This document shows, piece after piece, positions 9,550 to 16,992 of a stretch of 64,000 bases of DNA. The DNA comes from Vampirovibrio chlorellavorus (lineage in GTDB: Bacteria; Cyanobacteriota; Vampirovibrionia; Vampirovibrionales; Vampirovibrionaceae). The stretch lies in NCBI RefSeq assembly GCF_003149375.1, contig NZ_QFWH01000002.1, forward strand, positions 310,001-374,000, given 5' to 3'. The position numbers and the translations under genes are program-made. The notes below the pieces were generated by a model. It was not told where the DNA came from. It was given only the letters and a program-made list of their open reading frames with translations, and ran no database searches. The first letter of the stretch is position 1. The number at the start of each line of letters is the position of its first letter.

Positions 9550-9771
9550 ATGACAACGATTATGGAAGTTTGCGCTTGTCCCCGTTGTTTGTGTGAGGTG
9601 GATCACCAGGACCCCGGTGTGGTGATTAAGGGCGGTCTGTACTATTGCGGCAAACAATGTGCCGAAGGGCACCAGAATTATCCGGGGTGCGGGCACGCCA
9701 ATTGCACCTGTTACTCCCTGCCCACCGATGACATGGGCAAAGTGTCGGCGGAACGAACCGACTCACGCTAA
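9550..9771 (+). CDS. smtA: Bacterial metallothionein, SmtA-like
   Basis: A 73-residue Cys/His-rich protein that binds zinc or cadmium in a thiolate cluster. The spacing matches cyanobacterial SmtA: CACPRCLCEVD, then GGLYYCGKQCAEGH, then GCGHANCTCYSL. That gives nine Cys plus two His as candidate ligands. I chose the ATG at 9550 because it follows GGGAGGG at good spacing and aligns with SmtA N-termini; the upstream in-frame extension looks unconserved. The tail of about 17 residues after the last Cys is extra. No SmtB-type repressor gene is in the window, so regulation is not visible. A terminator follows at 9794-9827. Confidence 0.9.
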   Translation: MTTIMEVCACPRCLCEVDHQDPGVVIKGGLYYCGKQCAEGHQNYPGCGHANCTCYSLPTDDMGKVSAERTDSR

Positions 9772-9793
9772 CATAACACTTTATGCTAATGCT

Positions 9794-9827
9794 CAAAGCC
9801 CGCCACTGGTAGCAGAAGCGGGCTTTG
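9794..9827. terminator. Bidirectional hairpin terminator
   Basis: A perfect 10-bp stem (CAAAGCCCGC at 9794-9803 with its complement at 9818-9827) with a 14-nt loop, flanked by A-rich and T-rich sequence. It lies between the convergent metallothionein and fabI genes and could serve both. Confidence 0.65.
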
Positions 9828-9854
9828 AAAGGGTGTGCATTCTTTGGAGAAAGT

Positions 9855-10670
9855 TTAGAAACCCATGATGTGGAAGCCGGAATCCACGTGGATGACTTCA
9901 CCGGTGACGCCACGGGACAGATGGCTGGCCAGGAACAAGGCGGTATCGGCCACTTCGCCGGTTTCGGTGTTCCGTTTGAGGGGGGTATGTTCTTCCATGT
10001 AGCCCAGAATATTCGAGAACCCGGAAATACCACGGGCGGCCAGGGTTTTAATGGGGCCTGCGGAAATGGCGTTCACCCGAATGTTTTTCTGGCCCAAGTC
10101 GGCGGCCAGATAGCGCACGCTCATCTCCAAAGCGGCTTTGGCCACACCCATGACGTTGTAGTTTTCCACCACGCGCTCGCCACCCAGATAGGTCAAGGTC
10201 ACCACGCTGCCGCCACCGGCTTTCTCAAACAGAGGAACCGCGGCCTTGGTCAAAGCGGTCAGGGAATAGGCGCTGATGTCCTGAGCCAGCAGGTAGCCAT
10301 CACGAGACGTATCTACAAAGGAACCGGACAGATCTTCTTTTTTGGCGAAAGCCACGCTGTGTACCAGCGTATCCAGTTGGCCGAACTCCTGCCCCACGGC
10401 ATCGAATACGGACTGGATTTCAGCGTCGTTGGTGACATCGCAAGGCAAAATTAAAGAGCCTTCCAGCGTTTCCGCCAGTTCACGCACGTTTTTTTCCAGA
10501 CGCTCGCCCTGGTAGGTGAAGGCCAACCGCATGCCGGCGGCGCTGAGGGCTTGGGCAATGGCCCAGGCGATACTGGTTTTGTGGGCCACCCCAAAGATTA
10601 AGCCGGTTTTTCCGGCCAGTAAGCCTTTAACGGCGGTTTGAGGGACTTCATTGACTTCAGTGGCAGGCAT
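9855..10670 (-). CDS. fabI: Enoyl-[acyl-carrier-protein] reductase (NADH) FabI
   Basis: FabI reduces enoyl-ACP in the last step of each fatty-acid elongation round. It is a short-chain dehydrogenase fold with the FabI-type nucleotide motif GLIFGVAHKTSIAWAIAQ (residues 23-40), SVAFA after the fourth strand, and the catalytic pair Tyr171 and Lys178 (YNVMGVAK) with the extra FabI Tyr161. The length of 271 is a little above the usual 255-265 because of about 15 extra N-terminal residues. It is convergent with the metallothionein gene. engB lies about 95 nt upstream on the same strand. Confidence 0.96.
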   Translation of the reverse strand: MPATEVNEVPQTAVKGLLAGKTGLIFGVAHKTSIAWAIAQALSAAGMRLAFTYQGERLEKNVRELAETLEGSLILPCDVTNDAEIQSVFDAVGQEFGQLDTLVHSVAFAKKEDLSGSFVDTSRDGYLLAQDISAYSLTALTKAAVPLFEKAGGGSVVTLTYLGGERVVENYNVMGVAKAALEMSVRYLAADLGQKNIRVNAISAGPIKTLAARGISGFSNILGYMEEHTPLKRNTETGEVADTALFLASHLSRGVTGEVIHVDSGFHIMGF

Positions 10671-10765
10671 GGGATGCTCCTTCTCTGGATAGAATCATTG
10701 AAATATCCCCATAGCGTAGCCGGAACACACCCCGTTTTCAAACAAAAGCTCAAGCGGGCACCAGC

Positions 10766-11446
10766 CTAAGTCGTCGTTGATTCGGCCACACCTTCTGCCG
10801 AGTCCTCGCTGTCATTATCGAGGGCGGGTAACGGGGGGATGGACAACGCTTCCAGCAGGGCGGCCCAGGCTTGATCCCGGCCCGCGTTGGTTTCGGCGGA
10901 AAAGGCGATTAAGTCACTGGCGCTCAAATCCAGGGCCCGGGCGGACAGGGCCATTTGTTTGGCCACTTCGTTTTTGGACAGTTTGTCCGTTTTGGTGAGG
11001 ATGACCTGAACCCGCCTGCCGTTGTACTGAAGCCATTCATACATCTGGATATCGTTATCCTGGGGGCCATGGCGAGAGTCGATCAGCTGGATGACCAGCC
11101 GGATGCTTTCCCGCTTGGACAGGTAGGCTTCCAGATTCTTACGCCACTTCTCCTGCTCGGTTTTGGAGATTTTGGCGAAGCCGTAGCCGGGCAAGTCCAC
11201 CATTATGACTTTGTCTTTGCTGGACTTGGTTTTGGCGTAGTTGACATCGTAGAAGTTGATGTAGCGGGTTTTTCCGGGGGTGTTACTGGTGCGGGCCAGG
11301 TTTTTGCGCTGGGTCAGGCTGTTGATAAAGGAGGATTTGCCCACATTCGAGCGGCCCACCAGCACAATTTCCGGGCAGCCCTGAAAGTCGGGGCAGTCCT
11401 TTAGGCTGGGGGCGCTGATGATGTAATCGGCGGTCAGGATTTTCAT
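10766..11446 (-). CDS. engB: Ribosome-biogenesis GTPase EngB (YihA/YsxC)
   Basis: EngB is a small GTPase needed for assembly of the large ribosomal subunit. All G motifs are visible: GRSNVGKSS (G1), TPGKTR (G2), DLPGYG (G3), TKTD (G4) and SAET (G5). I place the start at the ATG at 11446 (MKILTADYI), where family members begin, although the frame runs open for 32 more codons upstream. The C-terminal tail of about 35 residues after LLEAL is acidic and not conserved. The upstream plus-strand gene is divergent and its start region is close. Confidence 0.94.
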   Translation of the reverse strand: MKILTADYIISAPSLKDCPDFQGCPEIVLVGRSNVGKSSFINSLTQRKNLARTSNTPGKTRYINFYDVNYAKTKSSKDKVIMVDLPGYGFAKISKTEQEKWRKNLEAYLSKRESIRLVIQLIDSRHGPQDNDIQMYEWLQYNGRRVQVILTKTDKLSKNEVAKQMALSARALDLSASDLIAFSAETNAGRDQAWAALLEALSIPPLPALDNDSEDSAEGVAESTTT

Positions 11447-11644
11447 GAGGGTTTCGGTTTCTCCACCAGCCAAGGGGTGGCCAATGCGTTGAAAAAGGGG
11501 ATAATAAATGAAAAAAGAATAGAAAAGAATAGTATCAGGCACGAACGGGGAAGTCGAACCCTTTTCACGGGGCGGGAGACCCGTCGAGTCAGTAGTCGGT
11601 CACAGGGCTTCTCAAAAGTTTCTCAAACTGGGGAGAATCGGTTG

Positions 11645-12511
11645 ATGCACGGGATTTACCAGCGATTAAAACGACCCTTTTTGGCCGGGGTGGCGCTGAC
11701 AGGCATGGCTTTGATGATGACGCTTTTGGGCCCGTCGATGACGTTTCCCTCTCTGACTGAGGTGGCCCAGGCGGCTGGAAACGGCTACGGCTTTGCCCCG
11801 CAGCGCTACCAAAGCGGGTACAGTTACGGGAATGGCATCTTTTTTGCCCCCTACGCCTTTACCCTTTACAGCGAGCCGAAATCAGGCGCGCAGTCTATTG
11901 GGACGATTCGCTGGAGCCATAAAACCAGCGGCAACAATATTGAGTGGATTTCTCCGGCTGGCGATCGCCATGCCATTTACGCCGATCACACCTTCTTCTG
12001 TTTCTATCCCCTGCTGGATGTGGCCATGATGGCCGTGACCAGTGATACGGACGATGGCTGGGTGGAAGTGATTTACGATCAGGCCAGTGGTAAAACCGGC
12101 TGGGTGCAAACCCGGCTGCAACCGGAACCGGCGGCGGCCAGTCCGGCCAGTGCCCAGTCCGGCTCTAAGGTAGCGGCTACGGAACCCGCCCACTTTGGGG
12201 TTTATCAGACCTGGCAGGAGTTTATGAAGCTGAATGCCAAGGCCCACGGGATCTACTGGCTGACCGGGGTGAAAGAATACAATCGCTCCATTCGCAGCAG
12301 CGATGCGGATGAGGCCAAACTCATTCCGGTGACCATTATCCGGGATTTAAAAGTCAAGCACGTCCGTGGCAACTGGCTACTGGTGGAAGTGCTGGACTTT
12401 GAGCGCAACACCCCCATTGGTTGGGTACGCTGGCGGAACGATGACGGCAAGCTGATGGTCTTTCCCAACCTGTCGGGTCAGCACATGCCTATTGTGACCA
12501 CGGCGTTTTAA
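11645..12511 (+). CDS. Secreted SH3-like domain protein, function unknown
   Basis: The N-terminus is a typical signal peptide: MHGIYQRLKRPF, then a long hydrophobic stretch, and a likely cut after VAQAA. The mature part contains two regions resembling bacterial SH3 folds, around YAFTLYSEPKSGAQSIGTIRW and PVTIIRDLKVKHVRGNWLLVEV...GWVRW, separated by an Ala/Ser/Pro linker. The Trp and Gly pattern (GWVEVIYD, GKTGWVQ, GWVRW) fits cell-wall or periplasmic ligand binding. The ATG at 11645 follows GGGGAGA at good spacing. The exact family is not recognised. Confidence 0.75.
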   Translation: MHGIYQRLKRPFLAGVALTGMALMMTLLGPSMTFPSLTEVAQAAGNGYGFAPQRYQSGYSYGNGIFFAPYAFTLYSEPKSGAQSIGTIRWSHKTSGNNIEWISPAGDRHAIYADHTFFCFYPLLDVAMMAVTSDTDDGWVEVIYDQASGKTGWVQTRLQPEPAAASPASAQSGSKVAATEPAHFGVYQTWQEFMKLNAKAHGIYWLTGVKEYNRSIRSSDADEAKLIPVTIIRDLKVKHVRGNWLLVEVLDFERNTPIGWVRWRNDDGKLMVFPNLSGQHMPIVTTAF

Positions 12512-12558
12512 CGCAAATAGAATCCGGCGGCTTTGTCATGAGCGCATTTTGAGGTGGT

Positions 12559-12855
12559 TTAGAAGAATAGCGCCCCGTTATCCATCATGCGCTGACGTTG
12601 CTCAAAGTTTTTTTTCAGCAGTCCCCGGGTGCCTTCCTGCATGGCTTGGGCGACCAGATAGTTGGTTTGGGCACTAATGCCTTGCAAGGCCAGCGCTTTA
12701 TCCTGGGCGGCCAAAGAGACCACGCTGGCCGGATTGCCATCGGCGGGGGCTGTATTGGCCAGAGCCATTCTGGCTTGATTGGCCCCAAAAGCCGCACCGG
12801 CACTATCAATGGCCAGGTTGGTCGGAAATAGGGAGAAGCCCACAGGGGGAAGCAT
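12559..12855 (-). CDS. Small orphan protein, function unknown
   Basis: A 98-residue protein, mostly Ala, Gln, Asn and Met, predicted helical, with no signal peptide or membrane helix. The ATG at 12855 (MLPPVGFSLFP) is preferred because AGGA lies about nine bases upstream; the frame also opens 11 codons earlier at a TTG. The C-terminal part (QTNYLVAQAMQEGTRGLLKKNFEQRQRMM) looks like an amphipathic helix of the kind found in small flagella- or motility-associated proteins, but that is only an impression. It is convergent with the SH3-like gene. Confidence 0.55.
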   Translation of the reverse strand: MLPPVGFSLFPTNLAIDSAGAAFGANQARMALANTAPADGNPASVVSLAAQDKALALQGISAQTNYLVAQAMQEGTRGLLKKNFEQRQRMMDNGALFF

Positions 12856-12988
12856 AACTGGTTTTCCTAACTTCGAATAAACCAACAACCATTAAGATTA
12901 TAAGTCGATTTATCCAACAAACTACACACATTAATTATTTAAAACCAGAAACCTCAAAAATGTTGATAGTTTTTGCGCCTGTTAACCC

Positions 12989-13017
12989 TATACAGTTTTG
13001 TGCGGAAGGGGTATGAT
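12989..13017 (+). promoter_or_regulatory. Probable rnpB promoter
   Basis: TATACA at 12989-12994 and TATGAT at 13012-13017 are separated by 17 bp. Initiation about seven bases later falls at 13024-13025, exactly where the first paired base of the RNase P RNA is expected. Confidence 0.6.
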
Positions 13018-13024
13018 GGCCCCT

Positions 13025-13428
13025 GAAAAGAGACGGACAAACGATCGCGGGCGTACGCGTTACGCCTGAGGAAAGTCCGGGCACCACAGAGCATGTAGCC
13101 GGGTAATGCCCGGTGCGGGCGACCGTGAGGATAGTGCCACAGAAATGATGACCGCCGATGGCCGAGCCGCAAGGCGAGGCACAGGTAAGGGTGCAACGGT
13201 GGGGTAAGAGCCCACCGGCAGGGTCGAGAGGCCCTGGCCAGGTAAACCCCGACAGGTGCAAGGTGCCGGAGATACTGTAGGCAACTGTTTACAAGTCTCC
13301 AATGGAAGCCGCATTGAATTGCAAGGGCTGCTCGTCCGCTTCCCGTATCCCGCTAGAGCTGGTTGGAAACAGCCAGTCGAGACAGATGATCGTTTACAAC
13401 AGAACCCGGCTTATGGCTGTCTCTTTTC
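13025..13428 (+). ncRNA. rnpB: RNase P RNA (bacterial type A)
   Basis: The catalytic RNA that matures tRNA 5' ends. The ends pair as helix P1 (GAAAAGAGAC at 13025 with GTCTCTTTTC ending at 13428). Universal conserved stretches are present: GAGGAAAGTCCGGGC near 13068, ACAGAAATGATGACCGC near 13140, GGTAAGGGTGCAACGG, GGTAAGAGCCCACCG and, near the 3' end, ACAGAACCCGGCTTA, which forms the P4 pseudoknot with the first. The length of about 404 nt is normal for type A. No clear intrinsic terminator follows. Confidence 0.96.
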
Positions 13429-13480
13429 ACTTTTCCGTCCGTTTTTCAGTCCGTTTCAACCCTGCGTCCGCTTAGGTGCT

Positions 13481-14098
13481 TCAGGGTACGGGTGGACCTT
13501 GTTGCGCCTCAGGCTCCGGGCTCATGGGGGCTTCCAGGGGTTGGGGCATTGCTTGCACAGGCGGTGGCGCCTCTCGGCGTATTTCCTGTGAGGGACCCTG
13601 CGAGGGACGTGGCAGACGGGGGGGCGGGGCTGTCATTGCCGCACGATTGCCACTGGGGCCTACGGTGCTTTTATCGCTGCCCGGCGGGGCTTGCTTTTCG
13701 CTACCCGTGGGCGGCGGGGGTAGTTTGTCCGGTAAAGGCTGAGGGTACTCGTTTTCCAGCAACGCATCATCTGAAATGGGCGGCAGGTTTACATCGCTGG
13801 CCATGGGGGGCTCATCCGCGTCTTTTTTACCGGCCTCTCCCGCTTTTCCACCGAAGTCAATCTCCCGGGAGTCTGACGGTACGTTGACCGTGGAGCGGGT
13901 CAGCCCATCGGCCTTGCTGTCGGGACTCATGGTGGAGGTCTGGTTGAAGGCGCCGCCAATGTCCGGGGCCGATTCTGGCAGTCGGGTATTAAAGTCCAGA
14001 TTCACGTTTTTGAAAAACAGGCTGAAAAAGATGATCAGAATCACCAGAGAAACGGCCACGGTGGAGAAAAAGAGGATTAATAAGTTCTTGGGGCCCAT
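13481..14098 (-). CDS. Single-pass membrane protein with proline-rich tail
   Basis: A 205-residue orphan. One strong membrane helix lies at residues 6-30 (LLILFFSTVAVSLVILIIFFSLFF). The rest is a low-complexity tail rich in Pro, Ser, Asp and Glu with no predicted fold. The short basic N-terminus suggests the tail is outside the cytoplasm. It lies about 60 nt downstream of the DUF366 gene on the same strand and may be co-transcribed with it and the class A PBP, which would fit a cell-wall role. No family recognised. Confidence 0.65.
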   Translation of the reverse strand: MGPKNLLILFFSTVAVSLVILIIFFSLFFKNVNLDFNTRLPESAPDIGGAFNQTSTMSPDSKADGLTRSTVNVPSDSREIDFGGKAGEAGKKDADEPPMASDVNLPPISDDALLENEYPQPLPDKLPPPPTGSEKQAPPGSDKSTVGPSGNRAAMTAPPPRLPRPSQGPSQEIRREAPPPVQAMPQPLEAPMSPEPEAQQGPPVP

Positions 14099-14161
14099 TA
14101 CACTGAGTCTCTTTCTGCTTTTGGTTCTGCTTTCTGGTTGAAATACGAGGGTTGTGGTTCC

Positions 14162-14731
14162 CTAGACCACGGCCCGGACTTTGCAACAGGATAACCGGAT
14201 GTCGGCCCACTCTTCGGCCAAAGTGCGCATGCAGGCCAGGGCAAAGGGTTCTACCTGATCGCCCATGCCCAGCTCGGTGGCCAGACCGGAGGCCTCCACC
14301 GGAGCGCCTTGCGGGTCGATATTGATCCCGGTATGAATCAGGATGGAGGTGGGGCTGAGCGTGCAAATCGACACGGACAGCTTGGCGGTGTCCTCAAAAA
14401 ACAGATCATCTCCCCGCCGCCGGATGCGGGCTTCCGGGTTTAACAGGTTGATGCGATCCTGAATGATGGAGGTGAACAGGCGCTGCAGCAGGACGCCTTC
14501 CTGCAGGGTGATGCCGAACACTTCCACAATAAAATTCAGCATTTTTTTAGAATAGATGTAGTCATCATTCAGCACGTCTTCCAGATCGACCATGCTGTCC
14601 TGATCCACTTCGCAGGGGCCGATAAACGCCACGACGGAGTCCCCCAGAATACCGTAGTTCCGGTAAATCCAGTGGTTGTTGAGTTCCTTGCCTGTATAAG
14701 GCGTTTCTTCGGGCACAAAATGATACTTCAT
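14162..14731 (-). CDS. DUF366-family protein
   Basis: A 189-residue soluble protein that I match from memory to DUF366 (PF04017), a family of unknown function found in thermophiles and scattered bacteria. Recognisable blocks are YTGKELNNHWIYRNYGILGD near the N-terminus, SVVAFIGPCEV, MVDLEDV, MLNFIVEVFG and ILIHTGIN. The ATG at 14731 is chosen because family members begin MKYHF; it lies just past the stop of the class A PBP, suggesting translational coupling. Charged Asp/Glu and two adjacent Cys near the C-terminus might bind metal, which is inference only. Confidence 0.75.
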   Translation of the reverse strand: MKYHFVPEETPYTGKELNNHWIYRNYGILGDSVVAFIGPCEVDQDSMVDLEDVLNDDYIYSKKMLNFIVEVFGITLQEGVLLQRLFTSIIQDRINLLNPEARIRRRGDDLFFEDTAKLSVSICTLSPTSILIHTGINIDPQGAPVEASGLATELGMGDQVEPFALACMRTLAEEWADIRLSCCKVRAVV

Positions 14732-14735
14732 AGCA

Positions 14736-16931
14736 CTAGTGTACACCACTTTCAGGGTTCGTGTTGGCCCCGCCGCCCGTGATTGGTAACGGCGCCGCCA
14801 GCGTGGCGGGGCGGCGGTTGGCGTTGGGATCGATGAGGGGTTTGAGTTCTCCGCTGTTGTTGTCGTTGTTCATGGGAACCCCGCCCGCGCCGGGATGCAA
14901 GGGAGAATAGCCATAGGCCGGATCGTCCACGGCTGGGGCCTTGGCGGTGGGGCTGGCGGGCGAAGCGCTGGGCTTCTCTTCATCCAGCGCTGCACTTTCA
15001 GCACTTTCCTGCTTTGGCCCCAGATACTTTTTTTCCACCAGGATTTTGGGCGGTTTGGGAAATTCAACGGCCTGAATGGGGTACATTTTGTAGTACTCCC
15101 GGGCAAAGTTACCCCACACCGTAACCGAGTTGGAACTGAAAACGCCACGCAGGGGCACGTATTTGTCGTTGCCCATCCACACGCTGCCCACCATGTCGGC
15201 GGTGAAGCCGCTGAACCAGATGTCCCGCATCTCATCGGTGGTACCCGTTTTTCCGGCAACGGCCCGACCGGGAATAATGGCGTTCTTGCCGGTTCCTTTT
15301 TCCACCACGTCCTGCAGAATGGAAATCAGGTTGTAGACCGGCCCTTCCTCAAAGCGACGCTCTGGCTGGGGGCGCTCCAGATGGATTTCTCGGCCCCGGC
15401 TGTCTTCCACTTTCATCAACACCGTGGGGGGTAGGTAAATTCCGCCACGGGCGATGGTGGAGTAGGCCGTAATCACTTCCAGCGGAGAAATCCCCGCGGA
15501 GCCCAGCAGGCTGGAGAAGTTGGCGTCAATGGGGGAGGTGATACCCGCCAGCCGGGCGGTCTCAATGACCGGATCGATGCCCATTTTTAACCCCAGTTTA
15601 ACCGTGGGGGTGTTACGAGAGAGGGTTAAGGCCTTGCGAATGGTCATAGAGCCCATGTAGCGACCGTCCCAGTTGTGGGGGCACCAGTTGCTGTAGCCGT
15701 TGTTAAAGCACACCGGACTATCGGAAATCTGGCTTTCCGGGGACACCAGCCCCAAGCGGAAGGCCGTCAGGTATACCAGCGGTTTGAAGGTGGAGCCAAT
15801 GGCCCGGTGCTGCTGGGTGGCGTGGTTGAACTGGTTTTTTTCAAAATCCCGGCCGCCCACCAGGGCCAAAATATGCCCGTTGGCCAGGTTTTGGACGATG
15901 AAGGAGCCTTCCGAAGCGCCGGAGTATTTGATTTTATCCATCTCATCATACAGCGCCTTCTCTGCCAGTTCCTGTACCGGCTGATCCATGGTGGTATAGA
16001 CTTTCAAGCCACCCTGACGCACCGCGCTGTCCCCAAACTTTTCTTTCAGTTGCTCTACCACGTACTGAATAAAGAACGGGTGCTTGGAGGGCTTGGGCAA
16101 CTGGCGGTTCAGCTCCAGTTGCTCGGTGGCGGCCTTGGCCCGTTGTTCCTCGGTAATATAGCCAAAGGTCACCATGGCTCCCAATACTTCCAGCTGACGT
16201 TTGCGGGCCGCTTTGGGGTAAGCGTAGGGGGAGATACCTTCAGGGGCCTTTAACAAGCCCGCCAGCAGGGCGCTTTCTCCAATGGTCAGGTCTCGGGCGG
16301 GTTTTTTAAAATATCGGCGGGCCGCTTTTTCAATGCCGTAGCTTTGATTGCCCCAATACACCTGGTTCAGGTACATTTCCAGAATCTTGTTTTTATCGTA
16401 GTGCCGCTCCACCCGCATGGCCAGAAGGGCTTCCGCCACCTTACGGGTAATGGCCCGTTCCGGGCTCAGAAACAGGTTTTTCACCAGCTGCTGGGTCAGG
16501 GTGCTTCCCCCTTGCACGTCCTCGCCCCGGAAGTTTGCTGACGCGGCCCGCAGGGTCCCCCGGATATCAACGCCGTTATGCTCATAAAAGCGGTTGTCCT
16601 CAATGGCCATGACCGCCCGCTGGATGTTGGGGGAAATGTCTTTCAGGGGGACCACCACCCGGTCTTCATCCCCGTGGATATTGGCAATTAGCGTGCCGTT
16701 ACGGTCGTAAATCCGGGTGCTTTCATACGGGTGCCACTCATGCAGCACCTTGACGTTGGGTAAAGCGGCGGCGGCTTCGGCCAGTTTGTTTCCCAACAGT
16801 ACGGAGAGCAGAAAAATCAGGAAGGTAAAGACCGACACCGTGGTGATGAGGATGATTAACCCCAGCCTGTCCTGAACCACTTCGCTTTTACGGCGAACGT
16901 CTACGGGCAACTCAAATTGTCGGTCAGCCAT
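14736..16931 (-). CDS. Class A penicillin-binding protein (PBP1A-type)
   Basis: A bifunctional peptidoglycan synthase. Residues 1-25 are cytoplasmic and one membrane helix follows. The GT51 glycosyltransferase domain has EDNRFYEHNGVD (catalytic Glu), GGSTLTQQLVKN, RKVAEALLAMRVER and KILEMYLNQVYWG. The transpeptidase domain has the nucleophile motif STFK, the second motif SRNT and the third motif KTGTTD. The C-terminal region of about 80 residues after EFPKPPK is disordered and Pro/Ala-rich. The length of 731 is normal. It heads an apparent operon with the DUF366 gene and the proline-rich membrane protein. Confidence 0.95.
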   Translation of the reverse strand: MADRQFELPVDVRRKSEVVQDRLGLIILITTVSVFTFLIFLLSVLLGNKLAEAAAALPNVKVLHEWHPYESTRIYDRNGTLIANIHGDEDRVVVPLKDISPNIQRAVMAIEDNRFYEHNGVDIRGTLRAASANFRGEDVQGGSTLTQQLVKNLFLSPERAITRKVAEALLAMRVERHYDKNKILEMYLNQVYWGNQSYGIEKAARRYFKKPARDLTIGESALLAGLLKAPEGISPYAYPKAARKRQLEVLGAMVTFGYITEEQRAKAATEQLELNRQLPKPSKHPFFIQYVVEQLKEKFGDSAVRQGGLKVYTTMDQPVQELAEKALYDEMDKIKYSGASEGSFIVQNLANGHILALVGGRDFEKNQFNHATQQHRAIGSTFKPLVYLTAFRLGLVSPESQISDSPVCFNNGYSNWCPHNWDGRYMGSMTIRKALTLSRNTPTVKLGLKMGIDPVIETARLAGITSPIDANFSSLLGSAGISPLEVITAYSTIARGGIYLPPTVLMKVEDSRGREIHLERPQPERRFEEGPVYNLISILQDVVEKGTGKNAIIPGRAVAGKTGTTDEMRDIWFSGFTADMVGSVWMGNDKYVPLRGVFSSNSVTVWGNFAREYYKMYPIQAVEFPKPPKILVEKKYLGPKQESAESAALDEEKPSASPASPTAKAPAVDDPAYGYSPLHPGAGGVPMNNDNNSGELKPLIDPNANRRPATLAAPLPITGGGANTNPESGVH

Positions 16932-16992
16932 TTTCTGCCATCACTCTTCATCAGCAACGTTTTTCAAACTCTGAACTGGCTTGAGAAAATCC

